A stretch of DNA of 64,000 nucleotides from Sinohyriopsis cumingii. Taxonomy: Eukaryota; Mollusca; Bivalvia; Unionida; Unionidae. Position 1 is the first letter of the stretch; every line of letters begins with the position of its first letter. A program made the translations under genes and the position numbers. The stretch lies in assembly GCA_028554795.2 (NCBI GenBank), contig CM068826.1:100282846-100346845 (forward strand), written 5' to 3'. The notes under the pieces are model-generated. The model worked only from the letters and a program-made list of their open reading frames with translations. It had not been told where the DNA came from and did not search any database. Positions 52,718 to 64,000 of this stretch are shown in pieces.

Positions 52718-53131
52718 AAAGGCCCTTTTCAGGGCCACTCATAGGTCTCGAAAAGAGAATGGCTTTCCATTGCCTACCCCTTTTTTATTTTTTTATTTTT
52801 GAAAAAAACAAAAAAAATCCCATGTTCAATTTCCCTTGTCCCTAAAGTAGTTTTTTTTTCTCCCATGTTAAATTCCCCTTGTCCCTAAACAAGCTTAAAA
52901 TCTATTCCCATGTTAAATTCCCCTTGTCCCTAAACAAGCCCAAACTCTATTCCCATATTAAATTCCCCTTGTCCCTAAACAAGCCCAAACTCTATTCCCA
53001 TGTTAAATTCCATTGTCCCTATAGTGGCCCAGGGTTTTTCTCCATGTTAAATTTACATAGTCCCTATATTGGCCCAGGGGGGGTCTGTAATGCTAATTCC
53101 CATTGTCCCTATGGTGGCCCCATTCACTACT
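52718..53131. repeat. Polinton right terminal inverted repeat
   Basis: About 414 bp complementary to 33273-33652, with one extra 45-bp subrepeat. It ends GGTGGCCCCATTCACTACT. Confidence 0.93.
52721..52736 (+). terminator. histone-type mRNA 3' stem-loop
   Basis: GGCCCTTTTCAGGGCC preceded by ACACAAA and followed by ACTCATAGG and GAAAAGAGA about 15 nt on. It lies in the right terminal repeat and is the mirror image of the copy at 33633-33648. It serves the plus-strand gene ending at 52696. Confidence 0.82.
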
Positions 53132-53137
53132 GTTGTA
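53132..53137. repeat. Polinton target-site duplication, right
   Basis: GTTGTA, identical to 33267-33272. Confidence 0.9.
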
Positions 53138-53518
53138 TGTTGTCCTTAAAGACAACCGCGGAGATTTTAAATGACTTTGCCTTTGTATCAGGTCTGTCCT
53201 GCAATGTGTTTAAATCAAAGGCTATTCGGATTAATAATTAAAACATTTTTTAAATTAAAAATATGTCCAGAGATTGATATTAACTTATCATTGACCAAGT
53301 TTAGATTACTGGGAGCAGATTTCTCTTTGAATTTGGAGGATATGGTATAACTTAATTATTCGACGAAGTTGAAGGAAGTAGAAAACTCCGTGACTGGTAG
53401 AGCTGAAGAACTTAATTCCATATTGCAAAATCTAGTTTCATAAAATTCGTAATTTTGCCAACATTGGTTCAATATTTTCCAGCTCTACATAGTTTACCAC
53501 CCCATTCAGAAAAATAAC

Positions 53519-53636
<118 letters not shown>

Positions 53637-54819
53637 TTCATTTAGATTTTGAAAAACTAAGAAACTCTCTTAAAGCTTCCTTTAAGGAGTTGTAATTAAG
53701 TATGATTTATTAGCAATCATTCGTGTGTTATATAAAACTGTTCTCGATTATGCTCATTTGTTTCTGGCTAAAGCTTGCGTCTGAACAAATATTTGGAAAA
53801 TTTGGATGAACAATGAGGAAAAACCAAATTGAAATAAATTTAGAAATCAATCAAGATACATTATGGCTATTTTATGCCTTATCATAATGAAATAACGAGA
53901 CATCAACAGATCAGGAATACTTGCCTCAAGATCATCTTAATTTAATTACATTAGCTAATTCTTATTTACACACAAGATGGACAACAATCAGTGCTGTACT
54001 TATTAAACAGCTTTTTTATGCGCAGTGACCTCTGTTAAGTTTTTATGAAATAAAATAAACAACACATACTAATCTTTTCATACAGCACTTTGTTCTTATT
54101 TCAAAAATATCAGTGAAGTGAAAAAAAGAAAATTAAAAGCTTTTTAATGAGACAACAGCGTTCGTGTAGTTTTCTTAAGAAACTTCACTCCTTTGAGTAA
54201 GAGTGAATATTGAATTTATTTATGTAGATCTGATAACAACCAAGCTACAAAATGCAAATATTTGGCCCATGTATCCAAGAGCGCAATTTACGCAAATTAA
54301 TGAACTGTCAATTTTGTTTTACTAAAACTTAATTCAAAAGACACAAAATTGATTAGCTTTAATTGACCACAAGCAAGTTTTTGAAGAAAAATAGTTTAAC
54401 TGGTCATGATATATGTACCTTCTGCGAAGATGGATAGAACAAGCTGAGCACTTATTCCTTGATTGAGCACTTTTCGGAAAAAATTGGGAATGGATCCAAA
54501 CATATGGTCCAAATTCTGACATTACACGAAAAGAGTTACTGATAAGAAATAACAACTTTGATGATCTTATTAACTTCGTAATTATGCTTGCAAAATCTCA
54601 CCTATTATAAAAGTTGTGTTTTATCATATAAATGGCTGGCAAAATAATAATACGTGGATAACAGAAGTGAAGAGTATAAGAAAAAGTGGACCTATTGTTT
54701 TTGTGCATGATATCTTACATTATCTTCCCTTTCAAATAAACAATAGGTAATTAAAACACATTGGAATGTGTATGCGAGTGGATCTCTGTGTACAATATTT
54801 TTGAATGTCTGTGTACATG

Positions 54820-54821
<2 letters not shown>

Positions 54822-54855
<34 letters not shown>
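54822..54855. repeat. (GT)n microsatellite
   Basis: About 34 bp of GT repeats. Confidence 0.95.
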
Positions 54856-54947
54856 TAAGTAAATGGAACATATGTAAAGATAAGAATCCAAAAGAATTTA
54901 CGATAATGCCCTATACGCTAGGTCAGATGGTAATGTTGGGAAATACG

Positions 54948-55588
54948 TAAAATCCTGACAACTTATTTTCAATAAAATGAATTCACTAACACCAAAATAG
55001 AAAATCCTGACAACTTATTTTCAATAAAATGAATTCACTAACACCAAAATAGAAAATTGTGACAACCTATTTTCAATAAAATGAATTCACTAACACCAAA
55101 ATAGAAAACTGTGACAACTTATTTTCAATAAAATGAATTCACTAACACCAAAATAGAAAACTGTGACAACTTATTTTCAATAAAATGAATTCACTAACAC
55201 CAAAATAGAAAACTGTGACAACTTATTTTCAATAAAATGAATTCACTAACACCAAAATAGAAAACTGTGACAACTTATTTTCAATAAAATGAATTCACTA
55301 ACACCAAAATAGAAAACTGTGACAACTTATTTTCAATAAAATGAATTCACTAACACCAAAATAGAAAATTGTGACAACTTATTTTCAATAAAATGAATTC
55401 ACTAACACCAAAATAGAAAATCGTGACAAATTATTTTCAAAAAAATGAATTCACTAACACCAAAATAGAAAATCGTGACAATTTATTTTCAAAAAAATGA
55501 ATTCACTAACACCAAAATAGAAAATTGTGACAACTTATTTTCAATAAAATGAATTCACTAACACCAAAATAGAAAATTGTGACAGTTT
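54948..55588 (+). repeat. 52-bp tandem repeat, about 12 copies
   Basis: Units contain TGACAACTTATTTTCAATAA and GAATTCACTAACACCAAAAT. Most copies differ only at the junction (CCTG, TTGTG, CTGTG, TCGTG). Two units carry CAAAAAAATG in place of CAATAAAATG. Confidence 0.95.
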
Positions 55589-57714
55589 TATTATGCTACT
55601 CCTATATTTGCGAAGTATAGAATACAGGTGGCCTGCTGGTTTAAAAAGAATGGAGACAAAATATTTTTATGTCGACTAATTTCTACAACATGAAGTCAAC
55701 AAATTACGGTATAACATTTTTAATTAATTCGAATATCTCTTTGATCTGTTTAATATGTAGGTAATTTATCTGAATATCAAACATTATATTCCGAACTTCT
55801 GTTAATATTCTATAATACATCAAACAAGTGTGCAGTGCAAAGAAAAAACACGACAAACAATAAAATATACAATTTTGATATTACATTTCCTTTAATTCTT
55901 TTTGCTACGAGTCAACGTGACAAAATTGTAGACTGTTGAAAGGCTTTTTACACTTTACAGATTAAAAAAATATGAGTTCTTATTAAATTAGTTCAATAAC
56001 AAATAAATCGTTTTTGTGCCAAATAAAAAATGCAAAAACCTGTACTTTTTAACAGCAGATCGTAAATCCGACAAAACGTTCTACTGCACTAATACCAAAT
56101 AAAACACTTCATACATACATCAAGCTACTTCATACATTATCGCATTCGATTTAGTTTATTAATGTTTATGTTTGTAAAATCGTTAGGTGAAAATTAAATT
56201 TGCTTTTTTTAAACCTTATTTGTAACTCGCAATTTTACCCCATCTATTCAGAGACATTTTAAACTGAAGCATGTATTTTCAGCTTCACAATTACAAGTGT
56301 GAATTTGATATATGAATTTTTTTGTCTACAGAATAAAACATGTCAGTATCTTTCGTTATATATAATGAAAATAATATATTAAAAATGTTTGTCTCAGTTT
56401 TCAAGGAAGATAACTTTAAGATGAAACATCATCATCACCATCTTTATTTCCTTCCATGGAAGATTACATGATATAAGAATAAATCATCTGAATACAATCA
56501 ATAAATAAGTATTTTAAGAAAAATAAAAAAATATATATAAAATAATAATACTAAAATAAAAAAATTAATATTAGAATACAAACTCATTATCTGGATAAAA
56601 TAAGCTCTATTCCTCGAAAAGGAAACGTGTTATTGTGATTAAATCTACTCCGCTTATGTTATTTGCCAAACATGTTGAATCTTTAAAGTTCGCATTTAAT
56701 CGACTATTTAAATATATCTTGTTTCAGACAGACTAATGAAGAAACAAATGATTTCGCTTAGTCCACCCTGTATGTTTATCATCTGAGCATTATATCGAAA
56801 AGATTACTTTCATGTTATCCATTTCACCACTTTGCCGCAAGTAGGTTTTGCTGTAATTCCAAAACACATCTAGTTTGCACTGCTTGAGGATCATGAAAAC
56901 ACACTAGTTTCATTGTATCTGTTTCAAATGCCATAAGAAATGTCCATAGTAATGATCGGAACATTCTTATAAACATATATTAAATGTATAAAGAAAGACG
57001 AAATTATTTTAAAAGTATTTGAACAAAACTCTAGTTGTTTCTTTATAAATTGTCACAAATCGATTCCTTTCGATCAACCCGAGGATCTAGTTCATTTACT
57101 TTACATTTAACGCTGTTTACCTACAGGATTTTCCCATTATGTTGAGCTGGTTATATTTGACATTTTTTCAATTGTTTAACAAGCGCAGTAATATTCTAGG
57201 GTCGTCTAGACATCAGTAAACAATAGTCTTTATTATCAACACTCATTGATGAATAATTCTCGCATTTGAATAAATCTTGTTCAGTCTACAGCTGTTCGAA
57301 ATTGCAAGCTGAACGCGTAATGTTACTGAATAAACAATTCTTGCGTCCAAGTTTCGAAAGATCTCCAATATCCGGCGTCATTAGTTATAAGCTGTAACCT
57401 AGCGCATTTAAATTTGGACGCGATTAGAAACAACTGATGGAGGCATGTGATAATTCCTCAAGGCAGGTATTACTTCTTTGGACTATTTAGTCATTGTTAA
57501 CGCAAGACATATCTGAAAAACAATCAACACCCTAATGACTACACTGCCGAATTTCTCATTGCTTGCCACGTGTCTATTGTGAAGAGGACAAGCATTTTGG
57601 ACTTAGTTTGAATAAACCCGACTATAAAACTTTCTCGTATTACATAAGAGACTCAAAATTATTTGTAAAGAGTAAAAAGCACAACAATCTTGGAACAAAG
57701 ACAAAGGTTCCTAA

Positions 57715-57842
<128 letters not shown>

Positions 57843-58857
57843 GGTTTATATGACTGACATATTCCTTGTAAGGAACTCAGACATGATGCTTTCAGTTCAT
57901 TGCATGATGGATAATACACTTGCAATACATCTGCTCTGCTGTATATTGTCAGGTAGAAAACTAATCCTGTATAAATATATTGTTATCTTTGAAGTTCCTC
58001 ATCATTAACCTTTGATTTTACCATATGTCATTATCCTTCCCCTAAAATAACAATTGTTTCAATGTATATTCCATTTGAATCATTCATCATAGGCTTTACA
58101 TTTTCTTTTGGACAGAAATAGAGGAACTACCAAATACATCGATGGAACAGATTGCCATTCCGAAGTAAACAATACGCAAAACTGAACATGTGTACTGATT
58201 GAAGAACAGGAAAAAAGAACACATGTGGCTAATCTTAAACACCAAAAACAACAAACAAAGACTTTTAAAGTTTTTAGAATTGAACCACTTTGGCCGCCCT
58301 GGTAGAGATATTGACGAATCGTATGGATGAAATCTTTCCTCTTTTATGGCTTTTACAGACGTTACATTTCCAGCAATTAACACTCTGAATATTTCTGTCT
58401 AACTTCCAAACTGTTAAAAAAAAATGACGAACATAAACGTGACCCTTAATTCTTTTCACATAATTCCTTTCTATTGTTATTTACTAAAAAGTATCATCCC
58501 ATCTCATTTTGTTATATATACATTCCGATATTTCATATTTATTTGAGTCAATATAATGTCAAAATGATCTAAACAAATAGAAGATTAATAGTCTGTCAAG
58601 CATACTGCTTTTCTAATTTATTAAAATGGGCATGTCATGCTTTACATTGTAGGATAAAAAGCTTGTCCTCTTTCCGACGACATCGTTCTAAAATTTAACA
58701 TTCAGATTTTACATGTTAAGTCAAATTATGATCAAAATTTATGGCACGTTAAATTTTATTTCTTAGCCTTTTCTTTAGCAACCTCCAAAATTATATAATC
58801 CAAGTAAAGTAAACAAAGATGTGCTTAGGACTTAACAGTCACCTCCATCCCCCCCCC

Positions 58858-58858
<1 letters not shown>

Positions 58859-58948
<90 letters not shown>
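58859..58948. repeat. (AT)n microsatellite
   Basis: About 90 bp of AT dinucleotides after a poly-C run. Confidence 0.98.
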
Positions 58949-58949
<1 letters not shown>

Positions 58950-60196
58950 CAGCAGCAAATATGTGAGAGCAAAAAATGTCATACTTAAATGCAGAATAAA
59001 ACGGCTAAAATTTCATGTATCTAATTATTGATAACGCAATAATTCAGCAATGCTCGCACTAGTCTCATTGTAAATCACGTTGTGTTTTTTTCTTGCGATC
59101 ACAAACACTCGAAGCGAATAGAAAATACATGAAAAATATAGCTGCAGGCAGCACCTCGAGTTTTCTAATTCAATCAATCAGTATATCTAGTAATCTATCG
59201 ATTGTAATTACAACATACAAAATAACACAATTTGTTCTTATGACTAAATTGTAAAAACCAAAATAGTTTTTAAAAAATAGATTTTGCAAAATAGATCCCG
59301 AAAAAAACATTTTCCTGTATGTTCTTAATTCGTTAACGTGGAGAAATGTCGATCAGTAATGACCCTTTGGCATAAATAATCGATTTTATGCAGCGAAGTA
59401 ATTTAAATCACAAATGTCTGGAATTATACAAAGGGACCATGTTAGTTTTTAATCGAAACGAATATAATGTGACATTTAAATGCATATCCATAAATTGACG
59501 CACAAAACAGTACTTAAATGTCTAAATAAAGTGATAGCTATCTGAATTTGATTATGTAATATAAATTAGATAACAAAATGACGAACTGTATAACACATAA
59601 GGTCTTTCAGATATCATTGCTTGAGTGTAATGGTATAAAGACAAGAAAGTGTCTTAAGGTAATCAATTATAAATATTAAATTACAGAGTAATTAAAAGGA
59701 GAATATCAGAGACTTTCCACAGAAGAAGAAATTAACGCTAAATTTACAAGAAAATAATAACGCACAGTATGACAAAAGATATAAAGAGCCAGATATCCGC
59801 ACTTGGCACCGTATATACTTGCTTATACGGTGATCCAACTATAAACTGCACAGATCCAGAACTGCTGGCTTGTTATGCTCCGGCATATCTGAGCATATGC
59901 AGTTTTCTTACGAGTAATCAAAAGGCGAAAACATAGATCATTATCTGCAGGCACAAAATATGTATATAATGCTTACATTCTTATTCATAGGCGAAAATAA
60001 AGGGTTCGTATAGAACCATTAGGGTATACTATCAATCCATCTATATTTCTTCATTTAATAAAAATAAAATGATACAAACACGACATTGACAAACATCCGA
60101 TCAATTGCAAAATTCATATTAGATTCTTGCAGAAAATATTGCAGATGAAATAAAAATTTCAAAGACATAGGGAGTCATTCAATTAACATTTGCAGA

Positions 60197-60198
<2 letters not shown>

Positions 60199-60285
<87 letters not shown>
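60199..60285. repeat. (AT)n microsatellite
   Basis: About 86 bp of AT dinucleotides, 130 bp before the Penelope-like remnant. Confidence 0.98.
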
Positions 60286-60287
<2 letters not shown>

Positions 60288-60494
60288 ATAAACTGACAGC
60301 GAACAGTGCGAAACTAGTATCTAATTAGTCTGAGAGCTCTCGACTCTTTAATGAGTTTTTTTTAAAGGCAAATGCAAACATAGACAAGACAAACAAATCA
60401 AACAGAAAAAGGGTTATGTATGCGAAACGTAACATGGCTGTTTCTGCAGTAATTATTCCTTTTAACTTTAGTATTTTTCAACTAGTTTTTTTCA

Positions 60495-61600
60495 GCTTGT
60501 TGCTGATACTGGAAAATATTTGTATTGACCTAGAAATTGATGAGCCTGCAGATACGGGTTCCGCTGTGGTCGTTATGAACAGGGAAGACTACATCAGTGA
60601 AAAAAGTAGACAACTAAGTGACGGTAGGTTCTACCAAAAACTAGACCATGATCTAACAATAGAATATGCAAAAACCATCACTAATATTATTGACGAGACA
60701 TACAAAATCTGGCATATTGACCAACAAATGAGAAACTACTTAAGCCCAGAAAACCCAAAGGCAGATAGATTTTATCTTCTACCTAAAATCCACAAACAAG
60801 AAAACCCGTGCAAACCTATTATTTCCGGTAACGAGCATCTCAAAGAAAGGATGTCATACTATTTGGATCATTTTATGAGACCACATGTCCTCAAATTACT
60901 ATCATATGTTCAAGACACGACAGATTACCTCATAAAAAGCAAAGCAAGAGAACCATTACTGACAGATGCATTGCTTGTTTCCTTAACGTCGCATCTTTGT
61001 TTACTAACATACCGCTCAAGGAAGAAATACAGGCGTATAGAAAAGCACGTGAAACTAGAACTGTAGACAATCCACCAACACATTTCCTAGATCAACTGTT
61101 GGAGCTTGTCCTTGAACTCAATAACTTTGAATTTAATGAAGCAAACTACCTCGAAAATAATAGAACCGCAATGGGTACAAAAAGGCCCCTTCGTATGCTA
61201 ATATTTTTATGGGAGAACTGGAGGGTCAACTTTTAGCATCGGTTGAACTTACACCATACCAGTGGGTACGCCTTATCGATGATATAGAACTGAAATGGCA
61301 ACATGGTAGAGAAAGTCTGGATGATTTCATATCAAAGGCAAACAACTTCCATCCCTCAATAAAATTCACGGCAAAATTCGCCAACTGAAACCACGTCTCG
61401 CTGGACACAACAAACAGACTCGTAGAAAACAAACTCCATACAGACATCTACTCGAAGCCAACCGACAAATACCAGTATCTCCTCCCAAGCAGATGTCATC
61501 CAAAAACACTGCATTAGGAACATCCCATATAGCCAGGCACTGAGCTTACGCAAAATCTGTTCCGACGATGAAACATATAGCTATCTAAACATTTAAGTTA
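60495..61600 (+). pseudogene. Penelope-like retroelement reverse transcriptase, degraded
   Basis: Translation across shifting frames gives Penelope-like RT landmarks: DTGSAVVVMNREDY, RFYLLPKIHK, a PIISGNEHLKERM region, the NNRTAMGTK stretch, RLIDDI with WQHG, and DIYSKPTDKYQYL at the end. Frame changes near 61000 and 61200 and stops after about 61500 show it is inactive. No GIY-YIG endonuclease domain was identified. The upstream segment near 60330 (GAGAGCTCTCGACTCTTTAA) resembles a segment at about 25350, so another fragment may lie there. Confidence 0.75.
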
Positions 61601-64000
61601 ACGAGGCTACGACACTGTGTAGCTAAAGAATGACTTATTCTCTGAGGTTTATATTACATTCCCGTTTCGCTTTTGAACATGCCTTTTTAACTTTTGCTAG
61701 GCTCACAAGGATACTTATATTTTTAGTTCGAGATATCGGAATAATTTTTAGGTCGATTTTCTACTTGAAAATGTAGTCTCTATTCTGCCTATTCCGTTTT
61801 GAAATAACGATGCAACCCGTATTCGCATTTATTTTAAAATTCCAGGTTACCGAATACAAGTGAACGATTCCTAATTACAGTGGTGAGTTTGTCATTAATT
61901 ACAAACACGGCATGCTTTATATCAATTCCCCAATTCCATGTGGTGTCAAACACTGTCCTTAGTTCCAAAAAAGCGGCATACTTCATACACTTTTGATTCT
62001 AATTCCAGGTTAGCAAGGATTACTCGATTTAACTTAAACGATGCCGTTTTGCAACTCAATCCCTTTTGAAACCCAGCTTTTAAATATTCTGCACATTTAC
62101 CATGTATTGACTGAATTTTATTCACAATGTAATTCGAATAGATTGTACAAAACAGCAAAGAAACAGCTCTGTATGATAATTTTACACTTTTCTTTAAAGA
62201 CTGATACAATTTGGCCGACTTCCCAGTCTATATGAATAACAGTTGTTCATTATTATACTGAACAGAACTGTAATAACGTCTAGAATTGTAATAATTTCTA
62301 TCAGTTTCCTGTACACAATAGTTTATATGTTCTTACTGTACACTATCTATTCCCGTCGCTTCACGTAGCTTAAGTTGCTTAATGGATGCTGCTACTCAAA
62401 GGTAAAATTATCAATAAAAATCGGTTTATTTATTCAATGTGGAGCTAAAGAATGAATTATTCCCTGAGGGGTGTATAGGTGTTCAAAGTATTTGGCAAAT
62501 AAGTTTGCTATCTCGTGTGGATTGCATGATGTTTCTCTATTAAAGTTTAGTTCGATAAAGCTTTTCTCTTGTCTGCCTCTATTACGTTGTTTTTCATATA
62601 ATTTCTAGAAAAGTCCAGTATCCAACTCTGCTGCTTCATATAAATCATTAAGCACGCTTTCTTTGTATGTATTCAAAGATTGCTTTTCCTAACTTCTGTC
62701 TTTGAGTCCTTCAATCGTTTGTAGCCGACATACAAAGAGACCCTGGGCCTATCATTTTCAATCCACATGCTTCTAAACCGACTAGCTCGTTCGTGTACTT
62801 CATAGAAAACATGTGATCAGTAAAAGATGATCTGACTTCAAACATGTATCCTGAGTTTCGTATCATAACAAACGTTTGCCAAACGAACAGTCAAATAATG
62901 TTCTAAGAGTCTCAAATGTATGTAACTCGGTCATTGTTCAGGTTTTTTATTTTAGGGCCAATGACTTTTATGTTTGTCAGTAAAGTTTGCTATCAATTGT
63001 TTTTGTACGGTGAACGCCAATAATGGCAAAATTTATTATATCTTACATTGATATCTCCCATAAGAATTACTTCACCAACGAAACTATATAATTCCAACAG
63101 AAACTCTAAAAATATCGATGCATTCCTGGTGCAAACAAAAAAGACATTCATTGGCACGAAGATAAAAGCCAAATACAAGAATCGGAATTTATGAGGTCAT
63201 GTTTAATTTAATCCTTACTATTCGATCGTTAACACAGCCTAGTTGTTTTACAGAATATCAAGATGTTTCTTACACAGTATTACCACTCCACTTTTCGACA
63301 TTTAATTTCAAAGTCATACTCGTTATTATCCATTGTAATGTATCTTGTGTGTCTGTTGTGTAAAGAAGTCAGGAATTTATTTGAATGGCTTTTTAACATT
63401 TGTTCATATTTTACTACAATATCGACGTATACTAGACCAAATAAATTACATAAACAAAGTTCAGAGGACATTTTGTCCCTTACATTCCATGAAAATAATT
63501 TAAGACCGTTATATGGCATTATGCTCAGAGAAAAGCAAATATGGGCAAGATTACAATGGAATTGGAGTGAGCAGCACAGTCATGCGTGTTGTTAATATTA
63601 ATCAAAATTACAAACAACGTAGACCCTGATCTGCTGCACATGATGTAAATACCGGTGGTACATAAAGAACGATTAGGGCACGCTAGAAGGAATGGAAAAT
63701 TACATGTTACATATACAGGCACATACTAGCAGCAAAAATGGCAGATAACCTGGAAACATTTCTTTTCCAACTATAGATACATGAGGCACAATTGGGTCAC
63801 ATACGTACGAAGAAGGCAAATATATATTTACCATGTACGTAATATTGCAACTGACGAAAAAGCGGTATGTAAGTTTCTATTCCGATTACGATGAATAAAA
63901 AAAACTATGAACGAATCAAGCGTATGCATACGAACGTTAGAGATTCCGTGAAGTTTGCTGCATGTTAAGTTGGCAATGTAATAATACTCTGATTAAGTAG
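61601..64000. other. unassigned DNA
   Basis: No gene recognised. Short ORFs on both strands show no family features. Confidence 0.5.

Larger units (their letters stand above)
33273..53131. mobile_element. complete Polinton/Maverick (adintovirus-like) element
   Basis: A 19,859-bp element with 5'-AG and CT-3' termini, inverted terminal repeats and a GTTGTA target duplication. It carries the diagnostic Polinton set: adenain-like protease, double jelly-roll major capsid protein, minor capsid protein, FtsK/HerA-type packaging ATPase, rve integrase and protein-primed DNA polymerase B. Nearly all genes are on the minus strand. Two are on the plus strand (50929 and 52463). The polymerase is disrupted by several lesions, while the capsid genes and integrase are open. 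Base composition is visibly more GC-rich than the flanks in the core genes. Confidence 0.97.

Noticed and set aside
54948-55588. CRISPR-like array
   Set aside because: The 52-bp units are contiguous with no variable spacers, in a eukaryotic setting, so this is a minisatellite.

Overview
The window is invertebrate nuclear DNA. It is AT-rich, contains long (AT)n tracts, tRNA-derived SINEs, LINE and Penelope-like retroelement remnants and several minisatellites, and has almost no recognisable host coding sequence. A mollusc, perhaps a bivalve, is the best guess. That rests on the repeat types and on a multicopy transposon-type protein at 18.7-20.3 kb, and no host gene pins it down.

The centre of the window is a complete Polinton/Maverick (adintovirus-like) element at 33273-53131 (19,859 bp). 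It starts with AG, ends with CT, has terminal inverted repeats of about 380 and 414 bp, and is flanked by the 6-bp target duplication GTTGTA (33267-33272 and 53132-53137). It sits inside an older LINE, just after the reverse transcriptase YADD box. Left to right it carries three small coiled-coil genes, an adenain-like protease, a CxxC small protein, the major capsid protein, a basic virion protein, the minor capsid protein, a membrane protein, an rve integrase with chromodomain, three core or unknown proteins, the packaging ATPase, a block of small accessory genes including a single-BIR IAP-like protein, a protein-primed B-family DNA polymerase, a plus-strand CCHC zinc-knuckle gene, and a divergent gene pair at the right end. 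The morphogenesis genes and integrase are open. The polymerase is broken by five in-frame stops and one frameshift, so this copy is probably not autonomous.

The most unusual signal is a set of five sequences matching the metazoan replication-dependent histone mRNA 3' stem-loop (GGCCCTTTTCAGGGCC or AGCCCTTTTCAGGGCT). Each has the typical flanks and a purine-rich downstream element, and each lies just beyond the stop codon of one of the five small genes at the two ends of the element. None of these genes encodes a histone. The conserved middle genes use AATAAA signals instead. Three of the left-end genes also share an upstream promoter module at a nearly fixed distance from the start codon, and a related motif precedes the IAP gene. 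This suggests a terminal accessory gene set whose mRNAs may be processed by the host SLBP/U7 pathway and linked to S phase (inference). The zinc-knuckle gene carries an A_AAA_AAG heptamer exactly where its reading frame must shift by -1.

Outside the Polinton are a nearly identical 2,495-bp tandem duplication (about 4904-9893) containing two exon-like segments and a 25-bp minisatellite, two SINE families, a pair of TTAA-flanked non-autonomous DNA transposons (21845-22491 and 24379-25026), a 562-aa transposon-type ORF with imperfect inverted repeats, and a degraded Penelope-like reverse transcriptase (60.5-61.6 kb). Most other sequence is unassigned.
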